Assembly (NCBI GenBank): GCA_964501275.1
Contig: CAZCSP010000003.1
Span: forward strand, 1-64,000
Length of the DNA stretch: 64,000 nucleotides
Direction: 5' to 3'
From: 55-13 sp964501275
GTDB taxonomy: Bacteria; Armatimonadota; Fimbriimonadia; Fimbriimonadales; Fimbriimonadaceae
Shown here piece after piece: positions 24,999 to 33,150 of this stretch. The notes below the pieces were generated by a model. That model was not told the origin of the DNA and did no database searches. It was given only the letters and a program-made list of their open reading frames with translations. How positions within the stretch are numbered: the stretch's first letter is position 1; each line of letters opens with the position of its first letter. Both the position numbers and the translations under genes were made by a program.

Positions 24999-25991
24999 AT
25001 GGATGAAGTCAGAGTAGGTTTGGTTGGCTGTGGCGGGTTTCAGCGGTATCGCGTTGGAAATTTGCTTAAGGTTCGCGAGGCGCGCATCGTCGCTCTTGCC
25101 GACACTTCGGACGAGCAGATCGCCAATATGCGGGCCGCCCATCCTTCGACCGCCGATCTCCCCGCCCACCACGACTATCGCGAGATGATCGAGAAGGGCG
25201 ATATCGACGCCGTCCTCATCGCCACGCCCCACACCCAGCATGTCGACCAAATCCTGTTCTCGCTGGAGCATGGTGTCCACACCCTTTGCGAAAAGCCGAT
25301 GGTGACGACCACCCCCGATGCCCACCGGGTGATCGCGGCTCGAGATAAGTCGGGCAAGCAGGCGATGGTCAGCTACCAGCGCCATTTCCAGGCCGAATTC
25401 CGCTACATCCGCGACCGGATCCTCTCCGGCGAGGCGGGCGAAGTCACCTACATCTCCGCTCTCCAATGCCAAGGTTGGAAGAAGGGCACGGCGGGGACAT
25501 GGCGACAGGACCCGGCTCTTAGCGGCGGCGGTCAGCTTAACGACTCTGGTAGCCACCTGGTGGACATCATGCTCTGGACCACCGGACTCCGCGCCGAATC
25601 GGTCTCGGCTCAAATCGACAACCGAGGCACCGCCGTAGACATCGACTCCGCGCTCTCGATCAAATTCCGCAACGGCGCTCTGGGAACCATCACCGTAGTC
25701 GGCGACGCCCCCAAGTGGCACGAGGACATCACCATCTGGTGCGAACGCATGATGTTCACCATCCGCCAAGACCAGGGGCTGACGGTTCAGTATACGGACG
25801 GGAACCGGTTCAAGGCCGAACACTTAGTCGGCGGAACCACCGCGGACCAGAACTTCATCGACGCCATCCAAGGGCGCGCCAAGGTGGAGTCGCCGTTTGA
25901 GTGCGGGCTAGAGGTCATCCGGCTTACCGAAGCGGCCTGGAAGTCGGGGGCGAATGGAGGCAACGCGGTGAGCGTGGACAGCCTAGGCTGA
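24999..25991 (+). CDS. Gfo/Idh/MocA-family oxidoreductase
   Basis: 330 residues. The N-terminal Rossmann fold has VGLVGCGGFQRYRVGNL, and the family signature CEKPMVTT follows at about residue 96. The C-terminal alpha/beta domain carries the substrate site. Members oxidise or reduce sugars and related polyols with NAD(P). It is a lone gene with GGAGG about ten bases before the ATG and is followed by a dispersed repeat. The substrate cannot be read from sequence. Confidence 0.92.
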   Translation: MDEVRVGLVGCGGFQRYRVGNLLKVREARIVALADTSDEQIANMRAAHPSTADLPAHHDYREMIEKGDIDAVLIATPHTQHVDQILFSLEHGVHTLCEKPMVTTTPDAHRVIAARDKSGKQAMVSYQRHFQAEFRYIRDRILSGEAGEVTYISALQCQGWKKGTAGTWRQDPALSGGGQLNDSGSHLVDIMLWTTGLRAESVSAQIDNRGTAVDIDSALSIKFRNGALGTITVVGDAPKWHEDITIWCERMMFTIRQDQGLTVQYTDGNRFKAEHLVGGTTADQNFIDAIQGRAKVESPFECGLEVIRLTEAAWKSGANGGNAVSVDSLG

Positions 25992-25993
25992 GA

Positions 25994-26065
25994 ATTGCTG
26001 GATTGTGGGTTTGCTTGAATGCTAGATTCTTTTCAAGCAATCGAGCATTTCGGCAATCCAGCAAT
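25994..26065. repeat. Dispersed repeat family C, copy 2 (inverted repeat)
   Basis: ATTGCTGGATT (25994-26004) is the reverse complement of AATCCAGCAAT (26055-26065). Between them CTTGAATGC and TCAAGCAATCGAGCAT can pair as well. The words AATCCAGCA and TTCAAGC also make up 10191-10227. Confidence 0.6.
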
Positions 26066-26093
26066 CCCGGCATTTCCGCTAAAATGCTAGACA

Positions 26094-27170
26094 ATGCTCT
26101 ACTTGTCCCAAGAAGCGGCTCGCGCCCATATTCTGGCCCGACACGGTCTTGCCCAACCCTACGCTAATCCCTTGGACGCGATCCATGCGGTGTTTGCGAT
26201 CCAGGTGCAGTATGCGATGAGTCTGCCGGTTGCCTTGGCCCTGCGGACAAAGGGGCTCAAGCCGACTTGGCACAAGAGAGAAGAGCATCGGGACATTTTG
26301 AAAAGTTGGACTCTCCGCAGTACCCTCCACGCCCATACCGCCGAAGACCATGCCATTGCCCTCGCCGCCTTACGAGACCGTTTGCGCACCCGGTACCTAG
26401 AGTGGTTTAAAAAGGACCTTGGCTATGACGACGACGCCATCCTCCGCCAAGAGGAACAGATCTGCGAGGCTCTCGTGGGTGGCCCGCTGACGCGAGTCGA
26501 ACTCCATCACCGCGTGCCCGGCCTCAAGCAAATCCCCTATGCGGGATGGGGCTTGGATCTGAAAGGGTTGGCCTATACCGGGCGGTTGAAGCTGATCGTC
26601 AACGAGAGCGGCCCAACCCGTTTCGCCCTCCATGAATGCCCCCGAGTGTGGAAACAGGACGAGGCGATTGGAGAGTTGATGCGGCGCTACTTCCACGCCT
26701 ATGGTCCCGCCGCCCTTACCGACTTCCGTTACTGGACGGGACTCTTTGCCGTGGACATCAAGCGGGCGTTTGCCAAAGTGGAGTCGGAGTTGAAGGCGGT
26801 TCAGGTGGAAGGGGCAGGCGAGGTCCGTTACCTCTATGGCGAGATAGCGGAAGCAAAAATCCCCCTCGTCAAGCTTCTCGCCAAATTCGATCCCCTGACG
26901 CTGGGCCATTTCGACAAGATGCTGTTCCTTCCCGACAAAGACCGTGAAAGAGTCTTCCGCAAAGCTGGCCAAGTGGAGGCCGGGGTTCTCATCGACGGCA
27001 AGTTCGCGGGAACCTGGCGACTCAACCGCAAGGGCAAGGGCGCAGAGGTCACACTGGAGCCGTTCCGCAAGATCGCGAAGGCCTGGTTGCCTGGGATAGA
27101 GCGCGAGGCAAAGCGAGCGGCCAAGTCGCTTGGCCTCAACCTCTTGGGCGTACGAATCGTACAATCCTAG
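26094..27170 (+). CDS. AlkZ/YcaQ-like winged-helix DNA glycosylase
   Basis: 358 residues of the HTH_42 superfamily (tandem winged helices). AlkZ and YcaQ remove bulky or cross-linked alkylated bases. The family's catalytic Gln-x-Gln is present as Q37 and Q39 in AIQVQYAM, and SWTLRSTLHAH is the other conserved block; KLLAKFDPLTLG and RERVFRKAGQVEAGVLIDG follow. QVQ groups it with AlkZ rather than with the QxD YcaQ type. It is followed 2 bp later by a zinc-ribbon membrane protein. A natural substrate is not predictable. Confidence 0.82.
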   Translation: MLYLSQEAARAHILARHGLAQPYANPLDAIHAVFAIQVQYAMSLPVALALRTKGLKPTWHKREEHRDILKSWTLRSTLHAHTAEDHAIALAALRDRLRTRYLEWFKKDLGYDDDAILRQEEQICEALVGGPLTRVELHHRVPGLKQIPYAGWGLDLKGLAYTGRLKLIVNESGPTRFALHECPRVWKQDEAIGELMRRYFHAYGPAALTDFRYWTGLFAVDIKRAFAKVESELKAVQVEGAGEVRYLYGEIAEAKIPLVKLLAKFDPLTLGHFDKMLFLPDKDRERVFRKAGQVEAGVLIDGKFAGTWRLNRKGKGAEVTLEPFRKIAKAWLPGIEREAKRAAKSLGLNLLGVRIVQS

Positions 27171-27172
27171 CG

Positions 27173-27697
27173 ATGCCGAAATCCGTCCGATGCGTCTCCC
27201 AAAGCTGTCGGCACAAGATCGACCCCGGTTGGTGGTTCTGCCCCTATTGCGGAGCCGACAACCGGCCGCCAAGCCAACGTCAGGAAATCGCGGTCCACAC
27301 TCACGAGTACCTTTACAAAGTCGGCTACTCCCTGGTTTGCGGCGAAGCCCATAACGAACTGCCCGGATACACCGCTCGCTCCCGCATCAACACCGCCTCG
27401 ACCTTCATGGCTCTCGCCGTTCTGCTGAGGCTTTGCATCCTAAACATTCAGCTTGCGCACCACGACGGCCCGGCTATTGCCAAGGGGTGGATACAGAGTT
27501 GGTACGACAACCCGGTTCGCGATTCCTCCGGCACGCAGGGGACCAGCACATGCCTGTGGATGTTCATCCTTGCCATCTTTTGCCTTATCTCGTCGCTCAA
27601 GCTGTTTTTCAAGTACCAGAGCCCCTACGACAACGCTTACTGGATGTATGAGGACGACAAACCCTGGTGGCGACGAAGAGGTTGGCCCTGGTGGTAA
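27173..27697 (+). CDS. Zinc-ribbon membrane protein, unknown function
   Basis: 174 residues. A Cys4 zinc ribbon (C7, C12, C23, C26) opens the protein, a pattern common in small regulatory or assembly proteins. Two membrane segments follow (about residues 80-100, TASTFMALAVLLRLCILNIQ, and 123-143, LWMFILAIFCLISSLKLF), with a Trp-rich tail WWRRRGWPWW. It begins 2 bp after the AlkZ-like gene, so the two are translationally coupled, but I see no functional link. The family is not recognised. Confidence 0.65.
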   Translation: MPKSVRCVSQSCRHKIDPGWWFCPYCGADNRPPSQRQEIAVHTHEYLYKVGYSLVCGEAHNELPGYTARSRINTASTFMALAVLLRLCILNIQLAHHDGPAIAKGWIQSWYDNPVRDSSGTQGTSTCLWMFILAIFCLISSLKLFFKYQSPYDNAYWMYEDDKPWWRRRGWPWW

Positions 27698-27807
27698 CCA
27701 AATACCCAAAGCCCCACACCCAACCCCTCCCAAACAACTTTCACTTTTTTTTGAAACTTCCGGTCGATTTGTGGCATCATAGGGGTATAAACACTCGGAC
27801 GGAATCT

Positions 27808-28536
27808 ATGGCGGATCAGGCGATTTGGCAAGCGGAGGGAACCAGTAAGCGCAATGCGGTGCAGGGGATGTTCGCCGAAATCGCCCCAACCTACGACCTC
27901 CTGAACTCCGTCATGTCCCTCCGCCTCCATCATCGCTGGCGCGCCTATGCGGTGAGGAAGCTTAACCTTAAGCCTGGCGAAAACGCGCTGGACGTCTGCT
28001 GTGGAACCGGCGACTTCATGGTCCCGCTTCAGAAGGCAGTCGGGGAAAAGGGCTCGGTCGTAGGGGTGGATTTCTGTTTGCCCATGCTGGAAGTCGCCGC
28101 TCAAAAAGCCAAGCACCAAACCCCCAAAGCCCAACGCCTCTCCCTCGGAGATGCCTGCCAACTCCCCATCCAATCCAACTCCTTTCATGGCGTCAGCGTG
28201 GGCTGGGGCATCCGAAATGTGCCCGACATCGACGGCGCCCACCGAGAGCTGTTCCGCGTCCTGAAGCCAGGCGGTAGGTTTGTCAGCCTCGACATGGCCC
28301 GCCCTCGCAACCCACTGGTCCGCATTCCGGCTGAGTTCGTCACCAACACTTTCCTCCCTTGGCTGGGCGCAATCTTTGGGAAGACCAAGGCCTACACCTA
28401 CCTGCCTAAGAGCACCCAACACTTCAAAACCCGACAGGAACTTCAAGCCTCCATGGAAGCCGCCGGGTTTACCCAAGTCGGTTTCAAAGACCTTTTCTTC
28501 GGCAACATCTGCGTCCACTGGGGACAAAAACCATGA
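27808..28536 (+). CDS. menG: Demethylmenaquinone methyltransferase
   Basis: 242 residues from the ATG at 27808 (GGACGGAAT upstream); an in-frame start at 27667 would overlap the previous gene. The SAM-binding motif I is ALDVCCGTGDF; motif II lies near GWGIRNVPDIDGAHRELFR and motif III around VLKPGGRFVSLDMARP. UbiE/MenG proteins do the C-methylation in menaquinone (and ubiquinone) synthesis. The MenG role is inferred from the polyprenyl synthase gene that overlaps its end by 4 bp. Confidence 0.92.
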   Translation: MADQAIWQAEGTSKRNAVQGMFAEIAPTYDLLNSVMSLRLHHRWRAYAVRKLNLKPGENALDVCCGTGDFMVPLQKAVGEKGSVVGVDFCLPMLEVAAQKAKHQTPKAQRLSLGDACQLPIQSNSFHGVSVGWGIRNVPDIDGAHRELFRVLKPGGRFVSLDMARPRNPLVRIPAEFVTNTFLPWLGAIFGKTKAYTYLPKSTQHFKTRQELQASMEAAGFTQVGFKDLFFGNICVHWGQKP

Positions 28537-29546
28537 CCGCATCTGCACTCATCGATCTCAGCAACGGCCGCATCCGTCCCGAACTCCTTGTCCAAGTTGG
28601 CGAGGAGGTGGCCCATGTCGAAGCCGAACTGGACCGCCAGATGCACTCCGACGTGCAGATGGTGAAGAACGTCTCCCATCACACCCTGGACGCGGGGGGC
28701 AAGCGCCTCCGCCCCGCCTTCGTCGCCCTCAGCGCCAAGGCAACCGGCTTACCTTACGACGAGGAGCGGACCCGGAAGATCGGAGCCTGTATGGAGATGA
28801 TCCACATGGCGACCTTAATCCACGACGACGTGATCGACAACTCGGCGACCCGTCGCGGAAAGGAGACCGCCAGCGCCGCCTACGGCAATACCGGCTCGAT
28901 CCTTGCGGGGGATGTGCTCTTGGCCAAAGCCATGCGCATCCTGGCCGAAGACGGCGACCTCGCCATCATCCGCACCACCAGTCACAGCGTGGTTGAAATG
29001 GCGGAGGGCGAGGTTCGGGAGTTGGAGACCCGCCTCCAATTCGATCTCTCAGAGGAAGAGCACCTGGAGATTCTGAGGCTTAAGACCGCCAGCTTCATCC
29101 AATGTTGCTGCGAAGCGGGCGCTCTAATCGCCGGGGCTTCTGCCGAGGTTCAAAAAGCCCTGCACGACTACGGCCACCACGTCGGCATGGCGTTCCAAAT
29201 CGTCGACGACCTGCTGGACTATCGCGGTGACAAAGCCAAGACCGGCAAACCGATCGCGACTGACTTCCGAGAAGGCCAAGCCACCCTCCCGCTCATCTTC
29301 CTGCGGGACAACCTGAGCGAGCAAGAGGCCAGCGTGGCGAGGCAGAAGTTTGGAAGCGGAGTCACCGACGACGAGGTGCGCATGATCTCCGGCTGGATGG
29401 CGACTCGGGGGGCGTTCGACAAAGCCGAACAACTGGCCCATGAGCATGTGCGGCTTGCCTTGGAAGCCCTCGCCAAACTCCCCGAAACCCCCGCCCGCGA
29501 CCTCCTGGAGACCGTGGCGCACTATGTGATTAAGCGCGAACTCTGA
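28533..29546 (+). CDS. Polyprenyl diphosphate synthase (quinone side chain)
   Basis: 337 residues, typical of the IspB/HepT-like chain-length enzymes. The first Asp-rich motif is LIHDDVIDN at about residue 95, and the second is IVDDLLDYRGD near 230. The set of motifs (GGKRLRPAFVALSA, DVLLAKAM) is normal. It adds C5 units to farnesyl diphosphate to make the menaquinone tail. The chain length cannot be fixed from sequence, although the residues before the first motif are not very bulky. It overlaps menG by 4 bp. Confidence 0.93.
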   Translation: MTASALIDLSNGRIRPELLVQVGEEVAHVEAELDRQMHSDVQMVKNVSHHTLDAGGKRLRPAFVALSAKATGLPYDEERTRKIGACMEMIHMATLIHDDVIDNSATRRGKETASAAYGNTGSILAGDVLLAKAMRILAEDGDLAIIRTTSHSVVEMAEGEVRELETRLQFDLSEEEHLEILRLKTASFIQCCCEAGALIAGASAEVQKALHDYGHHVGMAFQIVDDLLDYRGDKAKTGKPIATDFREGQATLPLIFLRDNLSEQEASVARQKFGSGVTDDEVRMISGWMATRGAFDKAEQLAHEHVRLALEALAKLPETPARDLLETVAHYVIKREL

Positions 29547-29656
29547 CGCTTGCTATACAACTCTTGCTCATTTGCGCAATTCGATCATTTTGGTGATCTC
29601 AACGAAATGATCCTCAGCGACATTCTCCGATCTAAAACAGGCCTCATAATAGGCCC

Positions 29657-30499
29657 GTGAAGGTCTACATCTCTGCTGATATCGAGGGCATCACTGGTCT
29701 CGTCTCCTGGTCCCAATGCGGACGTCCCGACGCGAACCACTACGACTTTGGTTTTGCCAGACGCATGATGACCCATGATGTGAACGCGGCGATTCGGGGC
29801 GCAAGGGCCGCCGGAGCTACCGAGATCGTCGCCAAGGACAGCCATGGCAATAGTAAGAACCTGCTCATCGACGAGCTGGAGCCGGGTATCCGACTGGTCA
29901 GTGGCCACGGCGGCGGGATCGACGGGATGATGATGGGGATGGATGAGACCTTCGATGCCGCCCTCCTCGTCGGCTACCACGCCATGGCAGGAACGACGGC
30001 CGGAATCATGGAGCATACGATCACCGGAGGGGTCCACCGACTCAGGATCAACGATATTCCCAGTGGCGAGATCGCTCTGAGCGCAGGAGTGGCCGGCCGT
30101 TATGGCGTGCCCCTGGTTTTCATCTCCAGCGACGAAGCCGGGTGTGCCGAGGCCGCGGACCGCATCCACAACATCCGCACCGCCGCCGTCAAGAAAGGGC
30201 TGGCTCGCTACATGGGCGAGTGCCTTTCTCCCGACCTGACCGGACCGATGATCGAGCAGGGAGCCGAAGAGGCGGTTCGCAACCGAGCCGACGTCCGCCC
30301 CTGGCTACCGAGCGAACCCACCACGATCACGGTGGAGTTCAACCGATCCGAAGAAGCGGATATGTGCGAACGGCTGACCTTCGGAACCCGCACCGACGCC
30401 TACACCATCGAGGTCACGTTCGACTCCTACCTCCTGGCCCATCAGGCCTGCTGGAACCTCATGGCGATGTCATTCCAGGGGATTGCTTCGCAGAGTTAG
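29657..30499 (+). CDS. M55-family D-aminopeptidase (DppA-like)
   Basis: 280 residues from a GTG start. The zinc-binding motif is at the N-terminus (YISADIEGITGLVSW), followed by ATEIVAKDSHGNSK and LVGYHAMAGTTAGIMEH. Members form toroidal decamers and cleave D-Ala-D-Ala or similar D-peptides, recycling peptidoglycan fragments or peptides. It is alone on the plus strand, convergent with the SNase-like gene (3 bp apart). Confidence 0.92.
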   Translation: MKVYISADIEGITGLVSWSQCGRPDANHYDFGFARRMMTHDVNAAIRGARAAGATEIVAKDSHGNSKNLLIDELEPGIRLVSGHGGGIDGMMMGMDETFDAALLVGYHAMAGTTAGIMEHTITGGVHRLRINDIPSGEIALSAGVAGRYGVPLVFISSDEAGCAEAADRIHNIRTAAVKKGLARYMGECLSPDLTGPMIEQGAEEAVRNRADVRPWLPSEPTTITVEFNRSEEADMCERLTFGTRTDAYTIEVTFDSYLLAHQACWNLMAMSFQGIASQS

Positions 30500-30502
30500 A
30501 AG

Positions 30503-31021
30503 CTACCGCTTCTTCGCCCAAACGGTTCCCCAAAGGCCGAGCTTCTTGGCCTTGGCCTCAGCTTGACACTTGAGCCAAACGCCCTTAACAATAGGATAAC
30601 CGGGATCTCGTATTATCCTTTTCGGGACGAGCGTCTCGTCGAAGCGTCCCATGCCCTTCGCGAGGACTTCGGCTGTCACCTCGATCGTCTCCTTTCCGTC
30701 CTTGGATTCAAAGCGCATATCTCCTAGAAAACGGCCGTTCCCCAACGGATAGTAGGTTCCCGAAGCTGGTGATCCAACGTTGAATCGGCTTTTTGCCCAT
30801 TGCAAGGACTGCTTATAACCTGCTTCGCCAAGCTTAGGCGACTGAACGCCAATCACGGTTACATCGCGCACAACTAGCCTGCCATCTTCAAAGTTCCGGA
30901 AATCGCGGAATTTAACCGTGACTCGATTTGCAGAAATGACAGAAGCAATCGTCGCATTGGGAACAGAGTCAATCCCCTGCAAACCCAATAACATCAACAG
31001 ATAAACAGTATTGGCAGGCAT
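30503..31021 (-). CDS. Secreted SNase-like (thermonuclease fold) protein
   Basis: 172 residues with an N-terminal hydrophobic leader (TVYLLMLLGLQG). The C-terminal part has the thermonuclease pattern QAEAKAKKLGLWG, and ATIASVISANRVTVKFRDF resembles the OB-fold strands. The Arg-Glu-Arg active-site set of staphylococcal nuclease is not clear here, so activity is uncertain. Many such proteins act outside the cytoplasm on nucleic acid. No ribosome-binding site is visible. Confidence 0.7.
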   Translation of the reverse strand: MPANTVYLLMLLGLQGIDSVPNATIASVISANRVTVKFRDFRNFEDGRLVVRDVTVIGVQSPKLGEAGYKQSLQWAKSRFNVGSPASGTYYPLGNGRFLGDMRFESKDGKETIEVTAEVLAKGMGRFDETLVPKRIIRDPGYPIVKGVWLKCQAEAKAKKLGLWGTVWAKKR

Positions 31022-31060
31022 TCTAATACGCTTATTAACCCAGCTAATGAGTATTGTATG

Positions 31061-32122
31061 CTAACGATGTCGTTCCAGGGAATTGCGTCGCAACATTAGC
31101 CACTGCGCCTCCTGCCTCAATGCCCGCAGGGCGCCCTGTCCGAGGGCCAGGACGGGCGAGGTTCGGGTGAAGGCGGAGGCGATGGCGTAGAGAGTTCTTG
31201 GCGTCACGACCGATTCCGTGGAGATCGCATAGATCGGATCCCAGGAATCGGGATGGAATTTGTTCTTGAACCATTCAAGCCCGTCAAAGTTGTAAAACCT
31301 TCGACCATGCGCTCGGACCCAGTTCATCGTGAACCTTAGCCAACCTGGATCCGTCTGGCTTGCGGCGGCCTTTCGCGAAAGCGGGACCATTCCCATGGTC
31401 ACCATGTCGGCACCCTCGCCGCCCACCTGACGAACCGCCGTATCCACCATCAGTTCCACCGTCCCGTTCGGGGCTTGGGGGCATCGAACGAACTGCTCCG
31501 TCAGCCAGCCGTTCCGGGTGGGGATCGGGCACAGGGTGGCAAAGCCTACGGGAACCTGTCCTTGCATCGCCACAAAGACGCGTCGGTCCTCCAGGAAGCC
31601 GAGCGTATCGGGCTCGACCAGGAAGTGCAGTTCCGGTAAGCCCCGGGTCTTCAGCCAAGAGGCAAGGATGCTTCGCAATGTCGCGTGGTTGGTAGCCGCC
31701 TCAGCATCCCATTCCACAACCCGCACGCCTTTGTTCTGGGCACGGTTGAGTTGGGCTCGAAGCGAGGCGTCCCGCTCAACTGCCCTTCTCCAACTCGCCG
31801 GACTCCAAACAGGTTGTGCTCCCAACACCGTGCAGGAGTAGCCTTTCCGGTCGGAAGAGCAGCGGTACAGTCGCTCCTCCGCCCCAAAGTAGCACACCTT
31901 CCGTTTGGCCCCGGCTTCAAATTCGCGGAGCGCCTGATCGAGGTCAGACTTGTCGCACACGGGCGCCCCCGCGACGATTCGCCTTCCCGAATGCTCCACG
32001 TACCCCACCACAGAGTTGGATGAATGCCATCGCCGGATGCCTGGATTCAGGATTTGGTAGCATGTCGTATTCCAGCCATCTTGGAGGACTTTTTGCCGGG
32101 CGGTTTGAAACTCGGTCGTCAT
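31061..32122 (-). CDS. DUF2156 / lysyl-phosphatidylglycerol synthetase-type aminoacyl or acyl transferase domain
   Basis: 353 residues, the C-terminal catalytic domain alone, without the membrane flippase part. Diagnostic stretches are FEAGAKRKVCYFGAEERLYR, LRAQLNRAQNKGVRVVEW, and FVAMQGQVPVGFATLCPIPT, with VELMVDTAVR and FYNFDGLEWFKNKFHP near the end. The GNAT-like fold transfers lysine or another acyl group from a charged carrier to a lipid. The soluble form suggests a different acceptor. It lies 3 bp after the phytoene/squalene synthase gene on the same strand. Confidence 0.85.
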   Translation of the reverse strand: MTTEFQTARQKVLQDGWNTTCYQILNPGIRRWHSSNSVVGYVEHSGRRIVAGAPVCDKSDLDQALREFEAGAKRKVCYFGAEERLYRCSSDRKGYSCTVLGAQPVWSPASWRRAVERDASLRAQLNRAQNKGVRVVEWDAEAATNHATLRSILASWLKTRGLPELHFLVEPDTLGFLEDRRVFVAMQGQVPVGFATLCPIPTRNGWLTEQFVRCPQAPNGTVELMVDTAVRQVGGEGADMVTMGMVPLSRKAAASQTDPGWLRFTMNWVRAHGRRFYNFDGLEWFKNKFHPDSWDPIYAISTESVVTPRTLYAIASAFTRTSPVLALGQGALRALRQEAQWLMLRRNSLERHR

Positions 32123-32125
32123 GGC

Positions 32126-33034
32126 TCACCGGGCGAAGTTCAGAAGGATTCGCGCCGCCACGCTCAGCTTCTCCAACCGGCCCACCCTGGCTCGGCCCGT
32201 GAACACGTCATAGCCTCGCTCTTCGATCCGCTCCAGGATTCGAGAGTAGAGGACTCGGGCCAGCAAAACGGCTTTTTGCGACTCGGTTGGCAGCAGCGGA
32301 ATGCCCTTGTCGGCCTCGGCATAGAGAGCTCGGGCCCGGGCGATCTCGAACCGCATAAGGTTCAAAAACCGATCCGACGATTGGCCCGCCACTATCTCGT
32401 CTTCCGTAACGTCGAAAGAAGCCAAGTCTTCCAGCGGCAGATAAATCCGGCCCCGCACCGCATCCTCGCCTACATCCCGCAGAAAGTTTGTCAACTGCAT
32501 CGCCTCGCCCAAAGCGCGGGCGGCCTTTGCCACCTCAGGCTTCGCTTCGGCCCCGAGGACGTGACACGTCATGATGCCCACCGCCGACGCGGAGCCTCGC
32601 ATATAGTCGCGGAGGTCGGCGTAGGTCGGATAGCGGTCCACGTGCAGGTCCTGTTCCATCGCCTCCAAGAAGGCTAGCGGCTCCTCCAGTGGCATCCCTG
32701 TTTCTCGCACGACATCGCAGAAGGCACGCAGGGCGGGGTGGTTGGGGCGGACACCATCTAGCCCGTGAAGCAATTGCGTGCGCCAGTCATGCAGGAGGTC
32801 GATGCGGCGAGTTACCGTCAAACCGCCCGGATTATCCACCCACTCGTCGGGAACGCGGACGAAGCCGTAGAGCGCGTGAGTGCGACGCCGAACCTCCGGC
32901 CTAAACCACCGTGAGGCGAAGTAGTAGGTGGCTCCATGCTTCCGATGAAGCTGGCGGCAGACGGCGTAGTCGTCGGCATTGGCAAAGCTCGTTGCCAAGG
33001 TTGCAGCCAGAACATCGTCCAAAACGACTCCCAC
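32126..33034 (-). CDS. Phytoene/squalene synthase family protein
   Basis: 302 residues, GTG start. It has the trans-isoprenyl diphosphate head-to-head synthase motifs: the first Asp motif DEWVD (residues 63-67), LYGFVRVPD before it, and MQLTNFLRDVGEDAVRGRIY containing the second. HGATYYFAS is the N-terminal family signature. These enzymes join two C15 or C20 units to give squalene, phytoene or hydroxysqualene. No desaturase is nearby, so the pathway is open. A dispersed-repeat element lies upstream. Confidence 0.88.
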   Translation of the reverse strand: MGVVLDDVLAATLATSFANADDYAVCRQLHRKHGATYYFASRWFRPEVRRRTHALYGFVRVPDEWVDNPGGLTVTRRIDLLHDWRTQLLHGLDGVRPNHPALRAFCDVVRETGMPLEEPLAFLEAMEQDLHVDRYPTYADLRDYMRGSASAVGIMTCHVLGAEAKPEVAKAARALGEAMQLTNFLRDVGEDAVRGRIYLPLEDLASFDVTEDEIVAGQSSDRFLNLMRFEIARARALYAEADKGIPLLPTESQKAVLLARVLYSRILERIEERGYDVFTGRARVGRLEKLSVAARILLNFAR

Positions 33035-33083
33035 ACTCGGTAGCGTACGCTATGCAAGGTTCTTTTTGCGTGATTGCGAAAGC

Positions 33084-33147
33084 CTACGAGCCCCCCGGAC
33101 AGGAAAGTCAGGGGCACGGAGACCCGGACCTGGAGGTCCAGGCTACA
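33084..33147 (-). repeat. Dispersed repeat family A, copy 2
   Basis: Reading the minus strand it gives GTAGCCTGGACCTCCAGG, then TCCGGGTCTCCGTGC and GGGGGGCTCGTAGG, closely matching 14427-14490 and 41932-41995. It lies between the crtB-like and DUF58 genes. Confidence 0.75.
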
Positions 33148-33150
33148 GGG

